From NCBI GenBank assembly GCA_045113695.1, contig JBGUJG010000059.1, positions 1-64,000 on the forward strand: 64,000 bases of DNA, written 5' to 3'. A program made the position numbers and the translations under genes. Within the stretch, counting starts at the first letter, position 1; each line of letters begins with the position of its first letter. The notes beneath the pieces are model-generated. The model made no database searches. It saw only the letters and a program-made list of their open reading frames with translations, and was not told the DNA's origin. Positions 1-7,439 of this stretch are shown here, piece after piece. The DNA comes from UBA4246 sp045113695 (lineage in GTDB: Bacteria > Bacillota > Clostridia > Christensenellales > Aristaeellaceae).

Positions 1-299
1 TAGCTCCGCTTATATCCCTTCTCGCGTGCTTTTTGATATCCCAGCAGCAGGTCCTCCCCGTATTTCTTCCGCATCCGTTTTACCAGTTCTATTTCCCATG
101 GCTTCTGTTTCCGCGGACTGCTCTTTGGCCTTCGGCTTTTCTCTTCCAGACTCTTCGCTGTTCCGTCCCATCTTTTTGACCATTTCCATACTGTTTTCCG
201 GCATACATGATATCGGTTTGCTGTTTCTTCTACTCCGTGATGCTCTGAATATGCCATCATCCGTTGACGATACTGGCTGTCTTGTGCTATCTTATCCAT
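1..299 (-). CDS. IS481-like DDE transposase, N-terminal part (cut by window edge)
   Basis: The minus-strand frame opens with ATG at 297-299 and stays open for 99 codons to the window edge, so this is the N-terminal part only. An AAAGGA ribosome site lies about 12 nt upstream. The first ~45 residues look like a helix-turn-helix (HGVEETANRYHVCRKTVWKW), followed by the basic linker KSLEEKSRRPKSSPRKQKPW that is typical of the stretch before the catalytic core in IS481/IS3-type transposases. The DDE core itself is not in the window. About 40-60 bases upstream of the start (340-358) is an AT-rich stretch that could be the element's end, but the other end is not visible, so the terminal repeat cannot be confirmed. 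The plus-strand open frame over the same bases is an antisense shadow. Confidence 0.75.
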   Translation of the reverse strand, partial: MDKIAQDSQYRQRMMAYSEHHGVEETANRYHVCRKTVWKWSKRWDGTAKSLEEKSRRPKSSPRKQKPWEIELVKRMRKKYGEDLLLGYQKAREKGYKRS

Positions 300-410
300 G
301 GCAGAGAGTCCTTTCTGTGATGGTTTTTGTTTGGCGACATTACTTTATCACTTGACTCTCTGTTTTTCTATACCCTTGTTACCGATGTATTATAACTCAA
401 CACTTTCGTA

Positions 411-437
411 AAAAACCAGTTTCCAGTGTCCGGAAAC
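411..437 (-). terminator. Rho-independent terminator after the L,D-transpeptidase gene
   Basis: On the minus strand GTTTCC (432-437) pairs with GGAAAC (419-424) around a 7-nt loop, followed by TGG and a run of six T. It lies directly after the stop at 440. The stem is short but the U-tract is good. Confidence 0.55.
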
Positions 438-439
438 AA

Positions 440-1993
440 TTATTTCTGATGATAATCCGACACCATGCCGGGGGACGCTGTTTCATGCGCCGCATTGATC
501 TTCTCAATCTCCCCTTTGCGGAGCGGCGGATTGCAGTACGGACACGGCGTCAGCTTCGCAAACTTCCCCTGATCCAGCTCCCCGTAAAGAAAAGCGGTCA
601 GCGGCCGGTACTGTTCTTTGACCCCGGGGCAGTCCGCAACGGTATGATAATTGGCCCCATTTGTTGCATTATAGAAAAGCTCCGTATCGTCAGCAGGGAA
701 CGGGATAAAGCGTCCCGCGAAATCCTCCCAGATCACCAGCTTGGTTCCATGGCTGTCATCCACGGAAACATTGTTGTAAATCCACATCATGTTGACGCCT
801 TCGGGATTTTTCAGGCGCTGCACCCGGATACACCCGTGGCTCGCGCGTGTGCCAAGCTTGTATTCGGTCGCCTTATAATTCCGCCCGCCGTCTGCATTCA
901 GCACATGGGGCACCTCGTGCAGAAGATCCCCCGAGTCAAAACGCAGGGCGAAACGGCAGATCATGGCGTCAGACTGGAAATGACCCACTTTGGAAACCAG
1001 CAGGAATTCGCCGGAACGCGTTTCATTGTAAGGCTGGCTGCTGTTGTACAGACCGGTGGAGACAGCCAGTTTTGAAAACAGATGGCCGTCTTTGAACAGA
1101 TAAAGGGTCTGCGTCAGCTTGTCAATGACAATCCCATAGCGCTGATCAGGCGTTTTCCGGACCAGCTGGTCCTTCCTGACATAGCCGGTGACAAATTCGT
1201 TCCACGCTTTTACACGGGAATCATGAAAAGAGGCCGAATAGCATTCCACCAGCGCCCAGCCGTCCTGGGTAAAGCCAAGCACATGAAGACCCATCGAAGA
1301 GCCGGTGACCACGCCGAGCCCGGCGGACTTGTCATCCGGTTCTTCCCGGATAATCACCTGAGAACGCTGATTTTCGGAAACCGTATAAATCGGCGCTGTC
1401 AGCATGGCCCAGACGGCTTCTTCATCCTCAATATTCATCGGCGTGCACCAGTAGCAGCCCCTGGGATCATGATCCGGCATGTGAGCAGAGCGGACAGCCG
1501 GCGTAATCGTCGTCGGTTCCGCCGCATGCGCAGGCTCCGCTGTCGGCGAAGGAGCAGCGGAAGGACTCAGCACCAATGTTTCCTGCGGGGGTTCTGTCGC
1601 AGCAGGGCTGTCGAATGTCCAGCCCTGGCGGGCTGGCGCCCCGATCAGGACGGCCATATCCACATGGGATTCATCCAGCGTCAGGCGAAGGGTATAGCTG
1701 CCTTCCCGCACCGGCGCACCGTCAGCGCCCATCCCGTTCCATACAGCTTCATGGAACCCGGCTGTTTCCTGATGCGCGTTCATCAGTACAAGCACGATCT
1801 CATTCTGATCATTCATCAGGGCTATTGTCATTACGCCGTCTTTGGGGAGATCATAATAAACCGAAACGTTCTCTCCTGGCGTGATAACAATGTCCGAAAT
1901 GGAAAAAGCAAGCCCGGCTTCCCCCCGGGCTGCTGCAGCAGGCAAACATACCAGTAAAAAAGTCAGAAGCAGGATCATTCCCTTTTGCTTCAT
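440..1993 (-). CDS. Exported L,D-transpeptidase (YkuD) with N-terminal Ig-like, SH3-like and C-terminal Cys-rich modules
   Basis: The 517-residue protein begins with a signal peptide (about 1-24). A FlgD-like Ig fold follows (about 28-120; GSYTLRLTL motif), then a Pro/Ala-rich linker (about 128-175), an SH3-like segment and a YkuD L,D-transpeptidase domain (about 285-410). The catalytic block SHGCIRV is intact, with the cysteine nucleophile. Such enzymes form 3-3 cross-links in peptidoglycan or attach proteins to it, outside the membrane. The last ~75 residues contain a YHTVADCPG block and a CPYCNPP block, a Cys-x(n)-CxxC arrangement resembling small zinc-binding modules found at the C-termini of some exported Firmicutes proteins; its role here is unknown. 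Start supported by GGAGGAGG 6 nt upstream. Downstream of the Rrf2 gene with a 36-nt gap, so possibly co-transcribed with it. Confidence 0.88.
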   Translation of the reverse strand: MKQKGMILLLTFLLVCLPAAAARGEAGLAFSISDIVITPGENVSVYYDLPKDGVMTIALMNDQNEIVLVLMNAHQETAGFHEAVWNGMGADGAPVREGSYTLRLTLDESHVDMAVLIGAPARQGWTFDSPAATEPPQETLVLSPSAAPSPTAEPAHAAEPTTITPAVRSAHMPDHDPRGCYWCTPMNIEDEEAVWAMLTAPIYTVSENQRSQVIIREEPDDKSAGLGVVTGSSMGLHVLGFTQDGWALVECYSASFHDSRVKAWNEFVTGYVRKDQLVRKTPDQRYGIVIDKLTQTLYLFKDGHLFSKLAVSTGLYNSSQPYNETRSGEFLLVSKVGHFQSDAMICRFALRFDSGDLLHEVPHVLNADGGRNYKATEYKLGTRASHGCIRVQRLKNPEGVNMMWIYNNVSVDDSHGTKLVIWEDFAGRFIPFPADDTELFYNATNGANYHTVADCPGVKEQYRPLTAFLYGELDQGKFAKLTPCPYCNPPLRKGEIEKINAAHETASPGMVSDYHQK

Positions 1994-2029
1994 AAACCTC
2001 CTCCAAAGCTCCTGTCAATCAGCGGATGA

Positions 2030-2458
2030 TCAGATGACATAATTGTCTCCTCCGCTGCCGTCGATCAGATCAGACAGATATATCCCGTCCAGATAATTGT
2101 TGATCAGGCTGTCCAGCTTGCGCCAGACCGGCAGCGCAGAACAGCGGGAGGCGTTCGGGCAGGGTTTCATTTCTCCTTCCAGGCAGGAAACAGGAGACAG
2201 GGATCCTTCCGTAAGCCGGAGAATCTCACCGATCCGGTAGTCTTCCGGAGGCCGGGAAAGGCGGTAGCCGCCGCCTTTCCCATGGGCGCTTTCCACCAGT
2301 CCGGCTTTGGAAAGCGTACCCATGATCCCTTCCAGATACTTCTGGGAGATCTCCTCGGATTCGGTAATTTCTTTGAGCGGTATATATTTCTCCTGATCCA
2401 TTCTGGCCAGATAAGCCATCACGCGCAAAGCATATTTTCCGCGCGTTGAAATCATCAT
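2030..2458 (-). CDS. Rrf2-family transcriptional regulator (IscR-like, possible Fe-S sensor)
   Basis: A 142-residue Rrf2 protein. Its N-terminal winged helix (about 1-65, with STRGKYALRVMAYLA and the GKGGGYRLSRP wing) binds DNA. Cysteines at 92, 100 and 106 sit where IscR/NsrR-type proteins hold a [2Fe-2S] cluster, so an iron-sulfur or redox-sensing role is likely but unproven. No isc/suf genes are adjacent; the neighbours are glgB upstream and the L,D-transpeptidase downstream, so the regulon cannot be read from context. An AGGAGG site 8 nt upstream supports the ATG at 2458 (two Met codons in a row). A promoter at 2504-2533 lies in the short gap after glgB, so this gene probably starts its own transcript. 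Confidence 0.9.
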   Translation of the reverse strand: MMISTRGKYALRVMAYLARMDQEKYIPLKEITESEEISQKYLEGIMGTLSKAGLVESAHGKGGGYRLSRPPEDYRIGEILRLTEGSLSPVSCLEGEMKPCPNASRCSALPVWRKLDSLINNYLDGIYLSDLIDGSGGDNYVI

Positions 2459-2503
2459 GACGCGAACCTCCTGCAGGAAAAAAACATGTCTTTTCCCTGA
2501 CCA

Positions 2504-2533
2504 ATATTACCATCTTTCCCCTGCTTTCGTCAA
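2504..2533 (-). promoter_or_regulatory. Sigma-A promoter for the Rrf2/L,D-transpeptidase pair
   Basis: Read on the minus strand: TTGACG (2528-2533), 18-nt spacer, TAATAT (2504-2509). It sits between the glgB stop and the Rrf2 start. Confidence 0.6.
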
Positions 2534-2541
2534 CAGCGAAT

Positions 2542-4554
2542 TCAGATGCGGTCCGTTCTGCGCAGAACAACAGCCGTCTGAGCCGGCAGATAGATATAGA
2601 ATCCCTGGCCTTCTGCCTGCCGGCAGGAAGTATAGACGGCATCGTCGGAAATATTGTCGAATCCGCCGTACTGCCTGTCGTCAGAACTGAGAATCACTTT
2701 GTAATCGCCCGTTTCAGGCACAGGAACAAACTGGGCCTGCTGGCTCAAGGAAGGATGGAAATTGAAAGCGAATACACAGCCCTTCCGTTCGTAGATCAGA
2801 ATCTGGTGCTCTTCATGCTGGAGCAGGCCCATCACATAAGGCTCGCTCAGCAGGTCATATTTTCGGATCAGGGAAATCATCGCTTTATCAAACCGACCAA
2901 GGTCTATATAGCGAAGGTCTTCCCGCTCAGAAAGAGACCAGAGTCTTCTCGCTTTGGCATAGCTCCAGCCGTTCCCTTCCCGCGGGAAATCGATCCATTC
3001 CGGATGGCCGAATTCGTTGCCCATGAAATTCAGATACCCATCGCCGCCTGCGGTCGCGGTGACCAGCCTGATCATCTTATGCAGGGCTTCTGCCTGTGAA
3101 ACGACCATGTTTTCTCCAAGCTTGGACATACCCCAGTACATCTCTTTATCCGCCAGACGGAACATGATCGTCTTGTCACCGACCAGGGCCTGATCGTGGC
3201 TCTCCGCATAAGCGATTGTTTTTTCTCCCGGTCGGTGGCTGACCATTTCATAAAAAATCCGTCCGATATCCCACTGACCGAAAGGTTTTTCCTTGATGGT
3301 CTTGATCCAGTAATCCGGCAGGCCCATGCCCAGACGGGCATCAAACCCGATCCCGCCTTCCGCGACGGGACGGCACATGCCGGGCATGCCGCTCATATCT
3401 TCCGCAATGCAATAAGACTCCGGTTTGATTTCTTTGGCCAGATTCATGGCGAGCTGGAGATAGGTAACGGCATCCACATCGGTGTTCATGGAAAAATACA
3501 TGGAATAATTCATGAACGCCGAACCCAGGCCGTGATCATGATACAGCATGCTGGTCACACCGTCAAAACGGAACCCGTCGAAGTGGTATTCTTCCAGCCA
3601 GAAGCGTACGTTGGAAAGCAGGTAATGAATTACGCCGGTTTTCCCGTAATCAAAGATGCGGGAATCCCAGGCCGGATGGAATCCTGCAGGGCCTTCCTTG
3701 AAGAACTGTCCGTCCGTGCCGTCGAAACCGGCAATGCCTTCCGCCGTATTCTTGACGGCGTGGGAATGCACGATATCCAGCAGCACCGACAGCCCGAGCT
3801 CATGCGCCCGGTTGATCAGCGCTTTCAGCTCATCCGGCGTTCCGTAGCGGGAAGACGCTGCGAAAAAATTGCTGACCTGATAGCCAAATGACCCGTAATA
3901 CGGGTGTTCCATGATGGCCATCAGCTGTACCGTGTTATATCCGTCTTCTTTGATGCGCGGCAGAATATCACGGGTAAACTCAGCATACGTGCCGACCCGC
4001 TCCTCTTCTGTCGCCATCCCGACATGGGCCTCATAAATCAGCGGCGGTACATTCTGAGCCGGATGAAAATCCTTGTCCGTCCAGACAAAGGGCTTGTCCG
4101 GCGCCCAGACAGCCGCATCGAAGGCTTTGGTCTGATCGTTCTGTACGACATAAGTCGCATAAAGCGGAATCCGGTCCTCGACGCCGCGGTCGCTGGTCAC
4201 CTGTACCTTGACGAGGGAACGGTGTAGCAGAGCGTCTTTCCCTTCCAGCTCAATTTCCCAGTTACCGTTATCCAGGCGCCTGAGCGGGTGGCTTTCCCGG
4301 TTCCATCCGTTAAAATCACCGATCAGGTGCAGGGCTTTGGCAGCTGGCGCCCATTCCCGGTAGACCCAGCCTTTTTCCGTCCGGTGAAAGCCGAAATACA
4401 TTGCGCCTTCCGCGAACTCCGAAAGGGTCTGGCCTGGCTTCAGCAGCCGGTTCAGCGCGTTCTGATACCGGTCCATCCGCGCATTCAGATCGCCCTCAAA
4501 AGCTGTGAGCATCGGGTCTGTTTCCAGAATTTTCAGTTTCTGTTCCTGAGACAT
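2542..4554 (-). CDS. glgB: 1,4-alpha-glucan branching enzyme, eukaryotic-type (GH13_8-like)
   Basis: The 670-residue protein has an N-terminal CBM48-like domain (about 35-140; GWVYREWAPAAKALHLIGDF) and a GH13 barrel. It forms alpha-1,6 branches in glycogen in the cytoplasm. The nucleophile Asp lies in DGFRFDGV (about 331) and the acid/base Glu in CIAEDMSGMP (about 383). The AEDxSGMP block and the C-terminal YGGFDNIS block are those of eukaryotic glycogen/starch branching enzymes (GH13_8) rather than the common bacterial GlgB type (GH13_9). The C-terminal beta domain carries an FAFNFHPS motif. The ATG at 4554 follows a GAAAGGGG site. It has its own consensus promoter (4638-4666). Glycogen synthase lies 4.8 kb away on the other strand, with a sugar importer between them. 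No glgC, glgD or glgP is in the window. Confidence 0.92.
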   Translation of the reverse strand: MSQEQKLKILETDPMLTAFEGDLNARMDRYQNALNRLLKPGQTLSEFAEGAMYFGFHRTEKGWVYREWAPAAKALHLIGDFNGWNRESHPLRRLDNGNWEIELEGKDALLHRSLVKVQVTSDRGVEDRIPLYATYVVQNDQTKAFDAAVWAPDKPFVWTDKDFHPAQNVPPLIYEAHVGMATEEERVGTYAEFTRDILPRIKEDGYNTVQLMAIMEHPYYGSFGYQVSNFFAASSRYGTPDELKALINRAHELGLSVLLDIVHSHAVKNTAEGIAGFDGTDGQFFKEGPAGFHPAWDSRIFDYGKTGVIHYLLSNVRFWLEEYHFDGFRFDGVTSMLYHDHGLGSAFMNYSMYFSMNTDVDAVTYLQLAMNLAKEIKPESYCIAEDMSGMPGMCRPVAEGGIGFDARLGMGLPDYWIKTIKEKPFGQWDIGRIFYEMVSHRPGEKTIAYAESHDQALVGDKTIMFRLADKEMYWGMSKLGENMVVSQAEALHKMIRLVTATAGGDGYLNFMGNEFGHPEWIDFPREGNGWSYAKARRLWSLSEREDLRYIDLGRFDKAMISLIRKYDLLSEPYVMGLLQHEEHQILIYERKGCVFAFNFHPSLSQQAQFVPVPETGDYKVILSSDDRQYGGFDNISDDAVYTSCRQAEGQGFYIYLPAQTAVVLRRTDRI

Positions 4555-4637
4555 ATCGAAACCCCTTTCATACCGCCGTCCGGAACGGCTTCTATCTGAT
4601 GTTTTTGTTCATTCAGCAATCAGCTTTGCCTGTTTTC

Positions 4638-4666
4638 ATTATACTATTTTGGCTGATTTCTGTCAA
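4638..4666 (-). promoter_or_regulatory. Consensus sigma-A promoter for glgB
   Basis: On the minus strand a perfect TTGACA (4661-4666), 17-nt spacer, perfect TATAAT (4638-4643), 84 bases before the glgB start. This implies strong unregulated or repressor-limited transcription. Confidence 0.85.
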
Positions 4667-4731
4667 ACAGGCAATCAGCGGATTTACACTTTCTTTAGAT
4701 TCTTTCGATGTTTCATGTATTCCGTCGTATG

Positions 4732-4759
4732 AAAAACGGGCTGCCTGACAGACAGCCCG
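4732..4759 (-). terminator. Rho-independent terminator of the ABC sugar operon
   Basis: Minus strand: CGGGCTG (4753-4759) pairs with CAGCCCG (4737-4743), loop 9 nt, then TTTTT. It lies 25 bases past the stop of the last permease gene. Confidence 0.85.
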
Positions 4760-4783
4760 AATCGCTAATGAAATGGTAATGGT

Positions 4784-6265
4784 TTACTCCTTGACACCGC
4801 CCAGCGCGACGCCGGCGATGATGTACTTGCTGAACACAAAATACACGATGATCAGCGGCAGTGCCGTGAGCGTCAGGCCTAAATAGATGGAGCCGTACTC
4901 TGTACGGTAGATATCGCCGCGCAGCTCCTGCACCATCATAGGCAGGGTCTTGAGGCCAGGATCTGTGAACAGCATCAACGGCGTCAGGTAGTTGTTCCAG
5001 CTTCCGATGACCGCCATGATGCCCATGGTCGCCATCGCCGGCACCATGATCGGCAGGATGATGCGGTTGAAGGTCCTGAACTCTCCGCAGCCGTCGATTC
5101 GTGCAGCTTCGACCAAAGAGATCTGAAGGTTAGCCTCCAGGTACTGGCGGAAGAAGAATACCGTGGACGCGGCGGCAATGGCGGGAATGATCAGCGCCAG
5201 GCGGTTGTTGACCCAGTGCAGCTGATACATGAACATGAAGAAACCGGTGCCGGTGACCTGGCCGGGGATCATGATGATGGCCAGGACTACGGCGTAAAGA
5301 AACTTGCTGCCTTTGAACTGGTACACCTTGAAGCCGTAAGCCGTCATGGCGGAGAAATACACGCTCAGAATGGTCGACCCGAAGGCGATGATCGCGCTGT
5401 TCTTAAAGCCGATCGATACGTCGAAGTTCTTGCTGGACAGCACGTTCCAGTTATACTGCAGATAGTTGCCCGGGATCAGGCTTACCCCCTGCTGGATGGC
5501 CTGGCTGGAACGGGTCGCGTTGACGATCATAATCCAGAACGGAACAATGGCCAACGCGCTCAGACAGGAGCAGAACACATAGATCATGCTCCGCTTGGAG
5601 TTGTGCACGCCCTGCACATGGGCTGCGAAGGAAATGATCGAGCCGGCCACAACCATCAGCACAACAGGCAGATGTAGGGACGCATTCCCGTAAGGAAGCT
5701 TGATGGGGAAGGCGGCCAGGCGGAGGATGCTGTAGCAGGCCAGAATGATGCCGAACAGCTGGGTAAATGATGCCAGGGTATACAGCTTGCTGGCATCCTT
5801 ATTGCCGGCCAGGATGACCAGGCCAATAGAAACGATGAACAGAGCCAGGGCTGCCCAGATGCAGGCATAGTACACAGGGAAGTTCCAGTCGTAAATTTTG
5901 AACTGGTTGACCACCTGCATGTCGATTTCAAGCTCGGCGGGGAGCTTGCCGGGCAGGAGCGCGTAGGAAAGGCCGCTGGCGCTGTTGGCGCTTGCCGCAG
6001 TCTGCTCTGCGATCAGGGCGTCCAGCTTGTCCTGTTCTTTCTTGACCTTGTCGCGCTGCTTCTGGATGTCGGCTTCTGACTTTTTGCCGCCGTCGATCCA
6101 GCGCTGCAGCTGGTCAGCCGCGCTCTTGACTTTGCCTTCCTGTTTTTCGATATCAGCCGCAATGGAGGCGGAGGAATTGTCGTGGAAGGTGGCGATGGGC
6201 ATGAACAGACCAATGATGGCGATGCACAGGAACACGATCACAATGATCTTGCGGGTCTTTTTCAT
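4784..6265 (-). CDS. MalG-type sugar ABC permease with extra N-terminal membrane and coiled-coil domain
   Basis: The C-terminal ~280 residues are a binding-protein-dependent permease with the EAA loop (EAARIDGCGEFRTFNRIILP) that contacts the ATPase. Typical MalG proteins are about 270-300 residues; this one is 493. The extra N-terminal half has a first membrane helix (about 7-27), a charged Lys/Glu/Gln-rich coiled coil (about 33-90, for example KQEGKVKSAADQLQRW) and three or four more hydrophobic helices (about 130-230) before the permease core. With the first helix inserted in the usual way, the coiled coil would face outside, where the solute-binding protein docks; that is inference. Its ATG overlaps the stop of the upstream permease by 4 nt, so the two are translationally coupled. 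It is the last gene of the operon, before a terminator. Confidence 0.88.
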   Translation of the reverse strand: MKKTRKIIVIVFLCIAIIGLFMPIATFHDNSSASIAADIEKQEGKVKSAADQLQRWIDGGKKSEADIQKQRDKVKKEQDKLDALIAEQTAASANSASGLSYALLPGKLPAELEIDMQVVNQFKIYDWNFPVYYACIWAALALFIVSIGLVILAGNKDASKLYTLASFTQLFGIILACYSILRLAAFPIKLPYGNASLHLPVVLMVVAGSIISFAAHVQGVHNSKRSMIYVFCSCLSALAIVPFWIMIVNATRSSQAIQQGVSLIPGNYLQYNWNVLSSKNFDVSIGFKNSAIIAFGSTILSVYFSAMTAYGFKVYQFKGSKFLYAVVLAIIMIPGQVTGTGFFMFMYQLHWVNNRLALIIPAIAAASTVFFFRQYLEANLQISLVEAARIDGCGEFRTFNRIILPIMVPAMATMGIMAVIGSWNNYLTPLMLFTDPGLKTLPMMVQELRGDIYRTEYGSIYLGLTLTALPLIIVYFVFSKYIIAGVALGGVKE

Positions 6266-7233
6266 ACATTCGCCGCCCCCTTCCGTGCAGCCTTCTGAGG
6301 CTTGGGTTCATGCTCATTCAGGATGTAGCGGATCAGCAGGGAACCGATGATGATGATGCCGAACAGAACCACAGACGCGGCGGAAGCCATGTTGAAGTTG
6401 CGGCTGCCGGTGAAGCCTTGGGTATAGATAAAACGGGCGACCGTGTTGGTGGTCTCATTCGGGTTGCCCTGGGTCATCATGTGCGGGATATCGAACATGG
6501 TCAGACCGCCAACCAGGGAGGTCGTCAGGTTGTAAACCAGGATGGGCTTGATCAGCGGCAGGGTGATCTTCCAGAAGGTCTGGCGGGAGGAGCAGCCGTC
6601 CACCAGCGCAGCTTCAAACAGGGAGGGGTTGATACCGGAAATGCCGGCGATCATGATGATCATCGTATTGCCGCACCACATCCACCACTGAATGAAAGAG
6701 ATCAGACCGCGGCTCCATGCCACCGAGCGGAAATACTCTACAGGCATGTTGGACAGACCGGCCGTCTGGATGAAGGTATTGACCGGGCCCACAGGATACG
6801 CAAAGAAGCTCATGAACAGCATACCGATGGTGGCCGCGGTGATGATGTTGGGCATGAAGATGGTGACCTTGAAGAAGCCCTGGGCCTTGAGCCGCATCCG
6901 GCTGTCGGTAAACCAGGAGGCCAGGATCAGCGCCAGACCCAGCTGGGGCACGAAGTTGAAAAACCAGATGATGATCGTGTTGCCCAGTGCGCCCCAAAAC
7001 TTTGAGTAAACCAGACTGTTCGGGTCAAACAGCTGGCGGAAGTTATCAAAGCCGATGATGCTGTTGTTCAGCACCTTTTCCCAGCCGACCGCGTCGGTCA
7101 GGGACGTGCGGAAGGTGAAGAAGATCGGGTACAGCTGGAAGATCAGAAAGGTGATGAAGAAAGGCGCAATAAAGATATAGCCCCAATGGCTGTAACTGAC
7201 CGATTTGCCCTTCTTCCCGGAGGCTGCTTGCAT
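6262..7233 (-). CDS. MalF-type sugar ABC transporter permease
   Basis: A 323-residue inner-membrane permease with about six helices (first at GYIFIAPFFITFLIFQLYPI) and an EAA-type loop (FEAALVDGCSSRQTFWKITLP). It pairs with the following permease to form the channel of a sugar importer. The open frame extends upstream to 7329, but the ATG at 7233 is preferred because an AAAAGGGGTGG site lies 5-10 nt before it and the protein then starts with the short polar segment usual for MalF. No ATPase gene is present in the operon, so a shared MsmK/MsiK-like ATPase encoded elsewhere is expected. Confidence 0.9.
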   Translation of the reverse strand: MQAASGKKGKSVSYSHWGYIFIAPFFITFLIFQLYPIFFTFRTSLTDAVGWEKVLNNSIIGFDNFRQLFDPNSLVYSKFWGALGNTIIIWFFNFVPQLGLALILASWFTDSRMRLKAQGFFKVTIFMPNIITAATIGMLFMSFFAYPVGPVNTFIQTAGLSNMPVEYFRSVAWSRGLISFIQWWMWCGNTMIIMIAGISGINPSLFEAALVDGCSSRQTFWKITLPLIKPILVYNLTTSLVGGLTMFDIPHMMTQGNPNETTNTVARFIYTQGFTGSRNFNMASAASVVLFGIIIIGSLLIRYILNEHEPKPQKAARKGAANV

Positions 7234-7305
7234 ACATCCACCCCTTTTGCGTTTAAGTATCTTCACATCCCTGCGCTTTTCGCAAGGAATGAGGACTGAG
7301 AAGGC

Positions 7306-7327
7306 GGGAAGGATGTTCCTCCTTCCC
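7306..7327 (-). other. Small hairpin between binding-protein and permease genes
   Basis: GGGAAGGA (7306-7313) pairs with TCCTTCCC (7320-7327) with a 6-nt loop. It sits downstream of the larger hairpin at 7361-7397 in the same intercistronic gap and may add to transcript stabilisation or attenuation. Confidence 0.4.
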
Positions 7328-7360
7328 ACTCCTCATGCCTCGTCCAGGCAGGACAGGAAA

Positions 7361-7397
7361 CGGGGCTGCCCCCGCCGTCAGGCAAGAGACAGCCCCG
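7361..7397 (-). terminator. Intercistronic hairpin (partial terminator) after the solute-binding protein gene
   Basis: CGGGGCTG (7361-7368) pairs exactly with CAGCCCCG (7390-7397), loop 21 nt, 42 bases past the binding-protein stop. Only a short TTTCC follows on the minus strand, so it is more likely a leaky terminator or RNA-end stabiliser. Such hairpins commonly keep binding-protein mRNA more abundant than permease mRNA. Confidence 0.55.
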
Positions 7398-7439
7398 CGA
7401 GGTTACTTCACAGTAACCAAGTCAACCGGGTACAGCCGA

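Noticed and set aside
26..355. Plus-strand open frame of 109 codons at the left edge
   Set aside because: It is antisense to the transposase-like frame, which has a clear helix-turn-helix and a ribosome site; the plus-strand product resembles nothing.
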